DNA of 64,000 nucleotides from Grifola frondosa (GCA_001683735.1 LUGG01000014.1:310001-374000), one strand, 5' to 3'; shown: positions 33,883-53,036, counted from the stretch's first letter. The notes: generated by a model not told the origin, from the letters alone. Translations and numbers: made by a program.

Positions 33883-36800
33883 ATGGTAAAGGGCTCCCAA
33901 CTTACGCAGCTCAAGGCTGCGTTGAATCAAGCTGGCCTTTCCCGCCAACCCCAGAACGGGAAGAAGAGAAAGCGGACTGCGCCTGACCAGCGAGACAAAG
34001 AGAAAAAGGCAGCCAAGCTCAAAGAAATTCAGGAGAAGCTGAACCCGTTCGACGTGAAGGTCACGAAGCTCAAACATGATGTAGGAGGAAGGAAGATTGC
34101 GGGTACGATGGGACGTCCTGCGCAGAGCAAACAGGCCGGAATGGAGCAGGTTCGTAAATATTGATACTGTTTCGTTACCAACTGCCGTAATGTCTAATGG
34201 AGAATTAGCGCAAGAAAACATTGCTCAAAGAGTATGAGGACAAGGACCGCTCTGGAGGTATCGTGGATCGACGATTCGGTGAAAACGACCCGACCATGAA
34301 TCCGGAGGAACGCATGCTAGAGCGTTTTACGCGGGAACGCCAGCGTGCCTCCAAGGGTGTAGCGTTCAACCTTGAAGACGAGGACGAGCTTACTCATTAC
34401 GGGCAGAGCCTTTCCAAGTTGGATGACTTCGATAACGTCGGGCTCGGACTAGATGATGACGAGGACGAAGAATCAGGTGCGTTTGCGTGTATTTATGGAA
34501 AATGCGGATTGAATGTATTGAACTATATCTTCAGGCCAACTTGACCACAAGACCGTCCAACAGAGCCATTTTGGTGGGTTTGACGACGAAGATGAGGACG
34601 ACGAGGACGGCGAGGTACGTGAAATGGTCTCATTGTATGGGCCGTACTCAAGTGTATCCTCAGCCCGCCCGGAAGAAGTCAAAAGCTGAAGTCATGGCAG
34701 AAGTCATCGCTAAAAGCAAAGAACACAAGGTACTGGCTTAAGCGGATTCATCGTCCCGTTTGACTGAAGTACGAAACCGTAATAGATCATGCGACAAACA
34801 CAACAAGAAGAGGATGAGAATCTCCGTCACGAGCTCGATGCTGAGCTTGACTCTATACGGTCGCTATTATATGTTCCAGCTCCGTCCGCGACCACCCCAG
34901 ACGAAGCGTCCATGTCACAACCTGCGGCCTCTGGTGTTATTGAAAAACATGACCAGGATTATGATCAGCTTGTTCGCGAGCTCGCATTTGAGGCACGGGC
35001 GAAACCCAAAGACAGAACGAAAACTGAGGAAGAGTTAGCGCTGGAGGAGAAGGAGGCGCTAGAAAAGGCAGAACGTAGACGGATACGGCGGATGCACGGG
35101 GAGGACGATGACAGCGAGAGCGAGGGTGAGGGGAAAGCAAAACAGAAACGCAGCAGAGTCCGTGGTGGAGATGATCTGGATGATGACTTCTGTGAGGATG
35201 AGGAGGGTGCATTGGACGGGTTGGGTGCCGGATTGGGTGAGAATCGTGAGGTGAACGATTCTGAAGAAGAAGGCGAAACCAGTGAGGAGGACGAGGAGGA
35301 CGAGGAAGATGAAAGTAGTAGTGAAGGAGAAGACGAGGAAGACGAGTCCATCGCTGCGGAGTTTGAGAGTGCCTCAGAAGACTCGGGAGAGGAAGATGGA
35401 GAGGAAGGTGAATCGGAAGCATTGATCCACACAGCCAAGAAAGCTCGGTCGAAGACACGACGAACGTCGACAAAAGAGCTTCCCTTCACGTTCCCTTGTC
35501 CTTCGACTCACGAGGAGTTTCTGGAGATAGTGGACGACGTCGATGATCAAGATGTTCCTACCGTGGTGAAACGTATTCGCGCGTTACACCATCCCAGCTT
35601 AGTGGAAGACAACAAGTTCAAGCTGCAGGTTCGTCACTTGATCAATTCGAATCGGCTCCATCTCACCACTATCATAGGGCTTAACGAATGTGCTTATCGA
35701 CCACATTTTGTACATCACGTCTCCCCCTACACCGCGCTTCACTCTGTTAGCATCTTTAGTTCCCCACCTATTCGCACTGACGAAAGCATATCCCACCCAA
35801 TCTGCGGAGTACTTCGTTGAGAAGTTAACCCTGATGCACAAGAACCTGAAACGTGGGCTCTCCAGGGGTGCGACCGAACCTGACTCCAAGACCTGGCCCG
35901 GCCTGCCGGAATTGTCCCTCCTACGCACTATTGGGATTATCTGGCCGACCAGCGACATGAGCCACCATGTTGTCTCCCAGCTCGATTGCTTATGGCTGCT
36001 TACCTCGGGCTTGGTCGTGTTAGATCGTTGCAAGATTTGGCCAGCGGGTCGTATTTGTGCACGCTATTCTTGCAATACGAGACGCTATCGAAGCGATTTG
36101 TGCCAGAGGCGATCAATTTCTTGATTAACTCCGTTCTGCATCTAACACCTCATCCGTACGAGGACTCGTCTGCTCTGCCAGGATTCTTCCCGACCCGGAT
36201 TTCAAATCCAAACGGTGTTCATCCCTGGCTATTCGCACGCGCAAGGCAAAGAAACTGGCGATGAACAAGCCAGATTTTGCCAAGCTTCTTACTTCAGGTC
36301 CTGATGAACAGGCCAAGGTGGATCTACTTGGGCTAACGCTTGACTTGCTCGGCCGTTTCGCGGATATGTATAAAGGATTAGAGGGCTTCATTGAGCTATA
36401 TGACCCTATCGCTAGCATTCTTGATGCCGTGCAAACGGACGACCTTCCATCGGAACTAGCGGTAAGCTAAACTTCTCCACGTCAATTTTACAATTAATCG
36501 AGAGGGATATAGGCACGGCTACAGACCTTGCGAGACACGTTAGGACGGCTACTCAAATTCTCGCGCCAAGCTCGGCGTCCATTGCGACTTCAAGCTCACA
36601 AGCCGATTCCGATCGCTACTTATATACCCAAGTTCGAGCATTCGTCGTCGAATTACCTCCGGAATCGGGATCCTGACCATGAGCGCAACGAGGCTGCCAA
36701 ACTGCGCAATCAATATAAACAGGAAAAGAAGGGTGCTATCCGGGAGCTACGCAAGGATGCTCGCTTCATAGCTACAGAGCAGCAGAGAAAACAAAGGGAG

Positions 36801-36923
36801 AAGGATAAAATGTACAACGACCGCATGAAGAGGGTGTATGGGTCGATCGAATCCGAACGAGCTGAAGAAAAAGTGATGGAGCGGGAGAAGATGAAGGAAA
36901 AGAAGCGTTCTGGTCGCAAGTAA
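33883..36923 (+). CDS. NOP14: NOP14, nucleolar SSU-processome protein
   Basis: Nop14 acts in the 90S pre-ribosome and is needed for 18S rRNA maturation and 40S assembly. The start MVKGSQLTQLKAALNQAGLS precedes KEIQEKLNPFDVKVTKLKHD and, after an intron, RKKTLLKEYEDKDRSGGIVD, RRFGENDPTMNPEERMLERF; all are Nop14 signatures. Next come FGGFDDEDEDDEDGE, KKSKAEVMAEVIAKSKEHK and QLVRELAFEARAKPKDRTKT. A very acidic tract (about 35240-35440) follows, then LPFTFPCPSTHEEFLEIVDD and LVPHLFALTKAYPTQSAEYF. The C-terminus is helical and basic, ending VMEREKMKEKKRSGRK at TAA 36921-36923. Frame breaks by one missing base at the C3 35976-35978 (SHHVVSP to ARLLMAAYLGLG) and at about 36171-36180 (DSSAL to ARILPDPDFKSK). 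Tandem with ATR, 220 bp downstream. Confidence 0.93.
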
Positions 36924-37143
36924 CTCATGTAGCTTACTTCACGTAGTCATGTTGTTCTCTCTGCAGACTTATAAGGTAGACGCGTGAGGAAAAGACTCGG
37001 AGTTACTCGGACGCGTCGCGTACCCATCACGTGCTTGTGACAGTGCATTTGCCACACCACGAACGTGACGCGTCGAGGTTGCCTTTGTTCTTCGATGTGA
37101 ATGAGTTTTCAATATCTGACGCGCCTAATCCCTGCGGTGCTAT
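36924..37143 (+). promoter_or_regulatory. ATR promoter with three ACGCGT (MCB) boxes and one CACGTG
   Basis: The 220 bp between the NOP14 stop and the ATR start contain exact ACGCGT at 36980-36985, 37011-37016 and 37068-37073, a near match ACGCGC at 37119-37124, and CACGTG at 37028-37033. ACGCGT is the MluI cell-cycle box bound by MBF (Mbp1/Swi6; Res1/Res2-Cdc10), which drives G1/S transcription of DNA replication and repair genes. ACGCGT is palindromic, so strand is uninformative, but position points to ATR. The role in this species is inference. Confidence 0.6.
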
Positions 37144-45868
<8,725 letters not shown>

Positions 45869-45981
45869 GCTTTCTGTTGTTGTAAGAACAAATTTATAGC
45901 TGTACAATTCGTATTTCACATACTGTACTTTTACACTTCCTGAGCTGCCATCTGTAATTTACATAATTTATATGCTTCATG

Positions 45982-46919
45982 TCATCTTGCCTCTAGTAGC
46001 TTCTTCAGTCGTTCCAACTCTTTCTCCTTCTCAATAAGCTTTTCGCGCCATTCATCTTGTTCTGCTATCACAGCCTTCTTGGCATTCTCGAGCCGCTCTG
46101 CTTCCTCCTTCTCCATTTCTGATGTGAACTCGGGGACACCTCCTCTGGAAGCCTCCAGGGAGCCCGGGTTAGCAGTATGAAAGGGCACAGGACGTCGCTT
46201 ATTCTTAGGGAGGGGTGTTGGAGGGTGAGCCGTCAGGATGTTCAAAAATGACTGGAAAGGGTCATGGAAAACAATCTCATCGTACTGCCAAGAATGAACA
46301 GGGCCCAATTTCATGGCATTTTCAAGGGGCGGGATGTCGGGCTCTCCACTGCCCAAGATGGTCCAGGGGTGGAGCTTGAGGTGGTGATAGAAGGTGATAG
46401 CCTTCTCGCCAGATTCGGGAACAAAGGTTATTCGGATTTGAATCTCGAATTCTCCCCACCTGCGGAAGCGGGTCAAGATAAGTAAGGCACAATTAAAAGA
46501 GCACTAATGACATACCCAGTTTCTGATACTTCAAATGGAGGCTTGTCCACATCTATAGAAGGAGATTTCATCGGTGGCGGATGAAAGGGATTGGGATTGA
46601 ATGCTCACTGCGGTTTGGATTCGGATACGTATCATGCAGCTTGAAAGTGACGCGCTTGATAAAGTAGCTGAGGTCGTCTGCGCCTCCGACGATATCTGAG
46701 TCTGGTGCAGATGCAGCACTACGAACGGCGACGGTCCAGCGGTGAGTATGGTCAGGCGAGCTCAGCGCTTCGCGTTCCTTCTGGGTGAGCACGACAGCAG
46801 TGTTTCCATAGATGATAGGACGGTGAATTATCACACCCTAGAGCAATTGCATAAGAGAGATAGCAGCAATGTTTTCGTTGAAAACATACTCTGACGCGAA
46901 CGCGGTCGTTGGAGGCCAT
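45982..46919 (-). CDS. YAF9: YEATS-domain protein YAF9/GAS41
   Basis: Yaf9 reads acetyl/crotonyl-lysine on histone H3 and is shared by the NuA4 acetyltransferase and SWR1 remodeller. Four exons from ATG 46919-46917: MASNDRVRVR, then GVIIHRPIIYGNTAVVLT and DHTHRWTVAVRSAASAPD, DLSYFIKRVTFKLHDTYPNP, VDKPPFEVSETG-WGEFEIQ (the family GWGEF motif), ITFYHHLKLHPW and YDEIVFHDPFQSFLNIL. The YEATS domain takes about the first 150 residues with the aromatic W/H residues of the reader pocket. The tail is a coiled coil (EKEEAERLENAKKAVIAEQD) ending EKELERLKKLLEAR. Length about 265 residues and architecture fit Yaf9/GAS41 rather than Taf14. Splice phases agree throughout and no frame break was seen. Convergent with ATR, only 113 bp apart. 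Confidence 0.93.
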
Positions 46920-47103
46920 GGAGGTCGAGACAACTCGAGCCGTGCCGTTAGTTGAGACTCCGCCGCACGACTTCACCCTCGCTTTCATCCTCACCGTCAA
47001 CTCTCGTGAAACACACTCCCCTGTTCATTCAAATATGTTGGGCGCACTTGTAAACAGTGGGTTCCCTTGAGCTCGTAGCTTATGAACATTTGTATTCATG
47101 GTA
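46920..47103. promoter_or_regulatory. short divergent promoter between YAF9 (-) and COX7 (+)
   Basis: The 184 bp between the two start codons hold both promoters. This links a chromatin gene and a respiratory gene to one bidirectional core; no shared motif was recognised. Confidence 0.5.
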
Positions 47104-47449
47104 ATGACAGGGCCGAACCATGTCGTTGAGAAACAGAAGCTCGTTCAGGTATGTCCGGTTCACCCCCTCGCGAATCAATTCACATACGTTCTGCAGGCCT
47201 CCACAGCCCCCATCTACTACCGCCTCCCTCATTCGCGCCTCTACGTGAGTGAGTAGGCTTTTTATTCAATCGTAGCCTATCCAGGATGTGACACCGGGCG
47301 GCCCAGATACCTACTTCTCCCTCTTCGCTCTGGGCGCGCTCGGCTCCTTATACGGCGCGTTCTCACTCATCAGGGTGAGCCATGGTCTGTCAGATTATTC
47401 TCATTTGATCCTGATAGTTTCTTGTCAGGGCAAGCCCAAGACCGAGTGA
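47104..47449 (+). CDS. COX7: cytochrome c oxidase subunit 7 (COX7/VIIa)
   Basis: Small inner-membrane subunit of complex IV. Four exons too short for a normal ORF search: MTGPNHVVEKQKLVQ (47104-47148), then ASTAPIYYRLPHSRLY, then DVTPGGPDTYFSLFALGALG through SLYGAFSLIR, then GKPKTE with TGA at 47447-47449. The pattern (V/I)xxQK(L/I)FQ followed by (S/T)TxPxx-R-P-S-LY matches yeast Cox7 and, more loosely, animal COX7A (EKQKLFQ...PVHLKGG). One hydrophobic helix (about residues 42-60) forms the membrane span. Introns have proper GT..AG ends (GTATGT, GTGAGT, GTGAGC). The total, about 68 residues, is normal for the family. No cleavable presequence is obvious, as in yeast Cox7. Next gene downstream is COA3, an assembly factor of the same enzyme. 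Confidence 0.85.
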
Positions 47450-47881
47450 ACGGTCGGTGTTGCAATGTTATAAAGTTAACAATACAATCTCTTTTTCGTT
47501 TGCCAATGTCATCGTTCTGCGCGATGCATGCAGCATATGAAGAGCCACCTTTCTCTCAAAACATGCGTGAAATCAGGACAACGGATGAGCCAATGCTGTT
47601 TTCGACGCGCAAAGTCGCGTCCATGAGGCATATGGTGGACATATATCTACAGCCTTGTGGTTTGCGCTACTATGTATTTCATGTAACGTCTCCGTATTGT
47701 GTCGATGAGTCATTACAAATAAGATATCTATCACGAACGCATCTATCATGAATTCGTTGCGACGGAGGAAATCGCGAACGATTCACTCCCATCTCACGTG
47801 AGGGTGTCAAAGAAAGTTTGAATTCGCATCTAACTTGCAGCCACCACCTACCACTCGTGAGCCTCAGCTCTTAGCTGCGCC
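47450..47881. other. intergenic region between COX7 and COA3
   Basis: About 430 bp that must contain the COX7 3' UTR and COA3 promoter. Nothing else was recognised; an opening of 109 codons from 47422 overlaps the COX7 end in another frame and looks like chance. Confidence 0.5.
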
Positions 47882-48237
47882 ATGGTCGACCCATACGTAT
47901 CCAGAAGAGATGCTCAGGCATCCTACAGGCCCTATAATAGCGTGCGTGCAAATGTCCCTGTCCCGACCTTGCTGACATCTCGCCGACTTTGCAGTTAATG
48001 TCCGAGGGACTTAAACGGGCCCGCGCACCCTTCCGTCTGCGCAATGCGCTCACCGGCGTGCTCCTCACGACCTTCACGGTCGGCGTGTGGGCGTACTCCA
48101 TCGGTGCAGTGAAGCAGGACGTGTTTGATGATGTAGATGAGGAGGCGCGGGTGTTGGCAGGTTCGGGGCTGAAGAGCCTGGAGGATCGGGCGGCGGAGAA
48201 GAAAGCAACAGAACAGACCCCTCCGGCTGGCCGCTGA
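47882..48237 (+). CDS. COA3: cytochrome c oxidase assembly factor COA3
   Basis: Coa3 is a small inner-membrane protein that, with Cox14 and Mss51, coordinates translation and assembly of Cox1. Exon 1 (47882-47941) reads MVDPYVSRRDAQASYRPYNS; a 53-nt intron (47942-47994, GTGCGT..GCAG) joins it to LMSEGLKRARAPFRLRNAL. The family core follows: basic residues before a single helix (LTGVLLTTFTVGVWAYSIGA), then VKQDVFDDVDEEA, matching the (A/S)V-QDDF-DV motif of fungal Coa3 and human COA3/CCDC56. The C-terminal tail (LEDRAAEKKATEQTPPAGR) is polar. About 103 residues, normal for the family. The membrane topology (basic N-side in the matrix, C-terminus in the intermembrane space) is inferred from known members. 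Tandem behind COX7. Confidence 0.87.
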
Positions 48238-48812
48238 GACGACGGGGAAGGAATTGAGCGGAGATTGGCCCCGCTCAGTCTGTTCAAGTTCTCTCCTCCG
48301 ATGACAGAGGGAGCGAATTGTCGACACGTTGAGCGGGCGGCAGATGGAACCACTCACGCCTTCCAGCAGCTCTGCCGAAGGGAATCAAACCCAAAACTTG
48401 GTATTCCAGTCTCCGTGCTCCGATAAGTTATGGGGTAGAAGAGTTGGCGGATCTTCGGTTACTCAAAATCACTCCTCATCGACCTCATTTAATTGTAAAC
48501 ATATCGATTGCTGTACTCATAGTAAATTCCCTTTGCGAGCACTTCAGGACATCATAGCAAACAATGCAGAACAATGAGAGCATGAAAGTAAGGGCATAGA
48601 AGCAGAGAGAGCAACTCCAATCACTGTCGAAATATAGAATGCCTAACGCGCGGCCAGAAACGCACAGATATCCTACCCAGTCGGCCCATACACATTGTCT
48701 TCACACCTGAGCGGGATGGCCAGCTTTGTCTGCTGCGAACATCCAGCGCGAGTCTGGAGACAAGATGTCGGGCTCTAGACCAGCGACTCCTGCGAACTGC
48801 ATAAACTCTCAA
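48238..48812. other. intergenic region between convergent COA3 and RNase III genes
   Basis: About 575 bp holding two 3' UTRs. The RNase III coding end is not certain: a GTATCG after KMGIN could open one more intron and place the true stop inside this stretch. Otherwise nothing was recognised. Confidence 0.45.
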
Positions 48813-50158
48813 TCACACACGCAGCACAGCGGCGGGAAAGACGACGCACGATACATTTATCCCCATCTTGGAGAGCCCTTCCTTCGCAGCCTCGTTCTTG
48901 GCGGCCTTCTTCGTGCTCCCGCGCCCGCGCCCGAGGCACTCGCCCTCGACCATCGCGCGCACGACCCAGATGGGCGTTGTCATCGTCCCCTCGCCCGCGC
49001 TGTCTGCATACACCCACTCGACCATCTTGCACTGCTGCTGCAGGTGCTGGTTGAAGAGTGAGAGATGCCCGATGCTCGCGGGCATGCGCGGGGCGGAGGA
49101 GGCGGCCACATCCGCATTGCAGACGTGGGGGAAACTGGGTATGCGTGCAGCCCTACAGGAGGCATAGCTCGCGGGGCAGGAGGGTCCGGAGAGAGGCCAT
49201 GCTGGATACGAACGGTGCGATAGGCTTCGCGGAGATATGGCCCGAAGAGAGGATTAAGCCACGACTTAACGACCTCGAGACCACGGTCGAGGTAGAGACC
49301 CCCAACGTATGACTGTAGGCGCGTAAATGTGTAAGATTCATTGCACGAATAGAATATATGCGCGATTTTACCTCAAATAAATCGGCTGTTGAACAGGGCG
49401 GCCGCATAAGAGACGGAGAACCGATGGAAAGGGCGTCTACTCGCACCTTGTATGTTCGTCGAAGCACGTAAAGTAATTGCCTGGGCGGGATGCATGCGCA
49501 GACGCTCAGGAAGGCGATATTGCACCGATCTAGAAACAGAAAAGTCAGTACAGTACACAGCCGTAACTTTGACCGGCATCGTGTTTAAGACTCACATGGA
49601 AGCAAGCGTAGGGTTCCCTACTACTAACGCGCGTATTTTCTGATACCAAAAGCTAGTAAAGTTCGGATCTGACAACAGTGATCACAGCGCGGCTGACCGT
49701 AGATGGGCCTACACGGAGGTTGGGAAATATATCCCTCATGAGGCCTGTCACTACGAGACTCAACACAGAGTCGCCGAGGTGCTCAAGCCTGCGGCACGTT
49801 ATGAGCCAAGAATACCTGAATCCCGGAGGAACGACAACTTACATCTCATTATCCGGACTTGGATCATCCGGCATATCCTCGAAGATGTGCGTCGGCCGCG
49901 CGTAGAAACTGCGATGGGTAAATATCTGCAGACGAAGCTCGTCCGAATGGACGTCCGGCAGGGGGCAAGCCTTCGGGACCAAACGACGGACTGTAACGAT
50001 TAGACGCGACCAACCATGATCCAGGGATGTGGTACGTACTTAGCTGGGTACGCCCACTTGGCAGAGTTACAGGTCTGATACAAGGCATTGGTCAGTTCGC
50101 CATGCTGCCCTAAGACTGTGGCGACGACAGAATGAAATGCGCACTTCAACGCTATCAT
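48813..50158 (-). CDS. RNase III with C-terminal dsRNA-binding domain
   Basis: Double-strand RNA endonuclease. Reading from ATG 50158-50156: MIALKCAFHSVVATVLGQHG, then LRLQIFTHRSFYARPTHIFE, NEM-LEHLGDSVLSLVVTGLM (signature motif), KIRALVVGNPTLASI, SVQYRLPERLRMHPAQAITL, then a 14-nt microexon (49372-49385) encoding ADLFE, then SYVGGLYLDRGLEVVKSWLN. The metal-binding acidic residues of class I RNase III are present (E and E/D in NEMLEHLGD; D and E in ADLFE), so the enzyme should be active, unlike mL44-type ribosomal relatives. The dsRBD contains GHLSLFNQHLQQQ, CLGRGRGSTKKAAKNEAAKE and GLSKMGI. At the G5 49127-49131 one base is missing (YPVSP to HVCNADVAASS). The frame near 49960-49975 (FGPEGLP to LPDVHSDEL) also needs an indel or a different splice. 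Could serve rRNA/snRNA processing or mitochondria. Confidence 0.85.
49372..49385 (-). other. 14-nt microexon of the RNase III gene
   Basis: Coding-strand sequence CCGATTTATTTGAG is flanked by ..TTCAACAG before and GTAAAATC after. With the preceding exon ending in phase 1 (..AACATACAA G) it completes Ala and encodes Asp-Leu-Phe-Glu before SYVGGLYLD. It therefore carries the second pair of catalytic acidic residues. Without it the frame and active site are lost. Confidence 0.8.
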
Positions 50159-50555
50159 CCTCACTCCTCTCTACTCCCAACGAGCAAGGCAGGATCGCTG
50201 AAGACTGTCGACGGCGATGGCGAATTCTGATAACACGTCCATAGCTATATAGCCACCGACAATTTGCGGAGCTGCTGGCTGTGAATTCAGATGTTCGCCG
50301 ATATCAATCCCAGGCAGACGCCGGTACAGAAATTACCGGTCAAGATGCGCGACACTGCCTGTATGTTTCACTTGCAGTATATTGTGAGGCATAACGAAGG
50401 TTTGATTCACATACCCGGGGTACATAGAATGGCAGGTGGACTTCACGATATCATACATAGAGACACGCACAAAATTCTACTGGGAGACTGCCTGTTCTCA
50501 CAACAATGGTCGGTGAAACATACAAATAGCATGATAAATATCGAACGACAGATTG
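50159..50555. other. intergenic region between tandem minus-strand genes
   Basis: About 400 bp contain the 3' UTR of the PAPS reductase gene and the promoter of the RNase III gene. No motif or repeat stands out. Confidence 0.45.
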
Positions 50556-51523
50556 CTATGCGGCAGTAGTTGCGGGAGCAGGAGGATGAGCATTCGCGTT
50601 CGCCTGCTGTTCCAGCTGAAGGACGGGCGGAGACGAGTGAGCAAAAAGTCGAACGTACGCTCAAATCCCATACGTACCTTTTCTGAGCGGCAGCCTTCAT
50701 TTTGAAGTAATCCACATGCAAACCGCACTCGGTCTTATCCGCCTTGCCCGCCCACCGACCTGCGCGCTCGCCAGTATCGCCCTCTCCGCTCTTCACGGTG
50801 CTATGCCAGTCGCCTACGCTGCGGTATCCCTGGTCGAGCAGCTTGTTGTGCGGCACGTTGTTTGATTTGATATACCAGTCGACGAAGGGGAACGTCCACG
50901 CAAACAGCGGGTTCAGCTTGAGCAGGCCCGTGTTATCCACCTCCAGGGGCTGCAGATTCGCGCGGTCGGCCCCTTGAGAGGCGCGCCGCCCTGTGATGAC
51001 AGACTTGACGCTCCGCTCTTCGTAGGCGCGGCGAGCAGGTTCTACCTGAGACAACAAATGAGATCACAGCACTGACGAGACGGTAAGAGGGTAGCAAACG
51101 ACTCACCTTCACGAGATAGTCGTATATCTCCTCGTCCTCCTCCCAATATTTTTCTCCGTACTTCTTCTCGAAGTCCGCAGCAGTGTCGCACCCCTCCGGC
51201 TTGTACACATGCACAGGGACGCCGTACTTGGCCTTTACCTCCTCTACAAGTTCGTATGTCTCCGGGAAGTGGTATAAAGTATCGATAAAGATCAGTGGTG
51301 GGGGTGAGGACGTGATTTTGGATAGCTGTCAATGGCGACGAGCCCGGTGAGCCCGAAGGCTGTCGTCTGGTGCAGCCCGGCAAGTGCTCGCATGCCCAAC
51401 GGAGGATCTCCTCGGGTGTTTGGTCGCACAAGTAGGCATTGATGCGATCGAGGTCCTCTTGCGAAAGTGGGACTTCGAGCGGCTTTGGGAGGTCGGTGCT
51501 GATGATGAAGCACTAGGAGACAT
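50556..51523 (-). CDS. MET16: phosphoadenylyl-sulfate (PAPS) reductase
   Basis: Reduces PAPS to sulfite with thioredoxin, the third step of sulfate assimilation toward cysteine and methionine, in the cytosol. From ATG 51523-51521 the conserved pieces are LPKPLEVPLSQEDLDRINAY, QTPEEILRWACEHLPG, LHQTTAFGLTGLVAID, LIFIDTLYHFPETYELVEEV, VPVHVYKPEGCDTAADFEKK, YWEEDEEIYDYLVK, then after an intron VEPARRAYEERSVKSVITGR, RASQGADRANLQPLEVDN, VPHNKLLDQGYRSVGDWHST, and the end KTECGLH, which holds the ECGLH catalytic cysteine. A short Ala/Pro-rich tail follows, probably from a last exon ending at 50556. Frame breaks by one base at about 51371-51379 (LPG|LHQ) and 51320-51331 (AID|MLSK-type joint). The first dozen residues and the tail splice are uncertain. 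No FeS cysteine pair (CC...CxxC) is visible, so it is the PAPS rather than APS type. Confidence 0.88.
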
Positions 51524-52784
51524 CGGTAAAAGTTACGGTATCAACTCGATCGACGATCTTATGTTGGAGAATTGTGGGTGCACAACGTTGAAGACAAGCA
51601 GCATTGTGGCTTATAAGCAAGGTTGTAGTTTCGGAATGGGCGTGTCGGGAGTGGTCGCCTCTACACAACGTTCACTTGACCACCATGTCAGGTCGGTCAT
51701 CCTCGCGTGATTCAGACTGTTCGTAGGTCATGCACCTCAGAACATCCAATGAAGCAGCACCGAATGTACACCTCAGCTGAGAGTTTGAACTTCATCAAAA
51801 GGCAATTTGGAATTTTTCCGCGCGCAGCGTATCGGAGGGCGTTGATTCAGGAATGAACGCTCACGGCAGCTCCATCATGGGAGAGATCATATAGAGTAGA
51901 TATTTGATAGAATTTATTGCATGGGGGGGGGGGGGGGGGGCTACAGAAGCCACATGACATGGAATACGAATTTCTCAACGTATTGCCAGAGAAAGAGCCA
52001 ATGTTCCACTCGCGGGTTGGGAAGAAGCACTGGTGCTCAAGGCCGCAAGTAAAAGCGTACACATAATGGCGGCGTTCTGATTTTGAAGCTTGACACATGA
52101 TGGCTCGAACTTGAAGCTGAGAGATGGACATGGTGGACAAGCACAATCGACGTGGAGGACATCTACAAAAGGAGGTCAGAATGAGCCATGCGAGGACTGT
52201 AGCAACAGTCAAGAGAAAGTAACATGGCTCCGATTGCAAATTACAACCGTCATCCAGCCACACGGTCTTTCATCCTGTGCGGCTTCCATCTGCGATATGC
52301 GAACAGAAACCTGCTCCAGGACAAAGATCCAGCTGTTGGGAATGTTGCTTAGGTTCGTCATAGCACATCGACTTCATCAAGACGAACAACAACACTAGAT
52401 TGACTCACGAGTCCTCCTGTATCCTCGCGTTGTTCTTTGGACTACTGGCTGGCTCGAATGAGGGGGAAGCTTGGACTCGGAGGAGGTAGACGGTGCGGTG
52501 CGATGTTCATGATGATCGGTCGTACTAAGTTAGAAGTACTAACGGGTACAACGCTCGGCGCCAACCTCTGCCTAAACGTGGTGTGCAGTACATTCAACAT
52601 TCAACGCCGCTCTGGGGTACGGTACTGGAGTGCTTGCTTTGAAGTCTTGGTCAAGAACAAGCTCCAGTGGACGGAATCATAGGACCAAGTGTCCAACAAC
52701 AGGACAGAGTCTGAGCGTTGAGCGTTAACTCAAGTGAAATATTATTATGATTAGTTATATATGCTACACCTCTTGTTGAGGTAG
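51524..52784. other. intergenic region with an 18-G run
   Basis: About 1.26 kb between the PAPS reductase start (-) and the tRNA gene. It contains the 18-nt G tract at 51923-51940 and otherwise only short openings (138 codons at most) without similarity. The part nearest 51524 should be the PAPS reductase promoter; no Met4/CACGTG-type site was noticed there. Confidence 0.45.
51923..51940. repeat. 18-nt G homopolymer
   Basis: Uninterrupted G18, an extreme run for this window. It may form a G-quadruplex or be length-variable, and its assembled length is doubtful. Confidence 0.85.
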
Positions 52785-52868
52785 CCTTCGATAGCTCAGT
52801 TGGAAGAGCGCGAGACTGTAATGGGTTGCCATATCTCGATGTCGCTGGTTCGATCCCGGCTCGAAGGA
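52785..52868 (+). tRNA. tRNA-Tyr (anticodon GTA) with an 11-nt intron
   Basis: Folds as a cloverleaf: acceptor stem CCTTCGA/TCGAAGG (52785-52791 with 52861-52867) and discriminator A; D arm GCTC..GAGC; anticodon stem CGAGA/TCTCG; T arm GCTGG-TTCGATC-CCGGC. The anticodon GTA lies at 52818-52820. Eleven bases (52822-52832, TGGGTTGCCAT) interrupt the loop after position 37, the standard place for nuclear tRNA introns; tRNA-Tyr carries one in most eukaryotes. Box A (TAGCTCAGTTGG) and box B (GGTTCGATCCC) promoters are present, and TTTT at 52888-52891 can end Pol III transcription. Confidence 0.95.
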
Positions 52869-53036
52869 TAGAGTTGTCCCTTTATTCTTTTCCCTTTACC
52901 AGAAAGAAGTTGCGAACATTTTAGCCATAACCTTGGCGTGGTGGGCATGCGTTACCGTCTTAATATATTAACTGTGCTTTCAGATTTATGAATATTTCTA
53001 CACTAGACAGAGGTACATATATGCAGTTCAAAAGCA

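Noticed and set aside
34965..35489. Ser- and Pro/His-rich minus-strand openings
   Set aside because: They are the antisense reading of the acidic Glu/Asp tract of NOP14 (GAG/GAC codons read as CTC/GTC or TCC).
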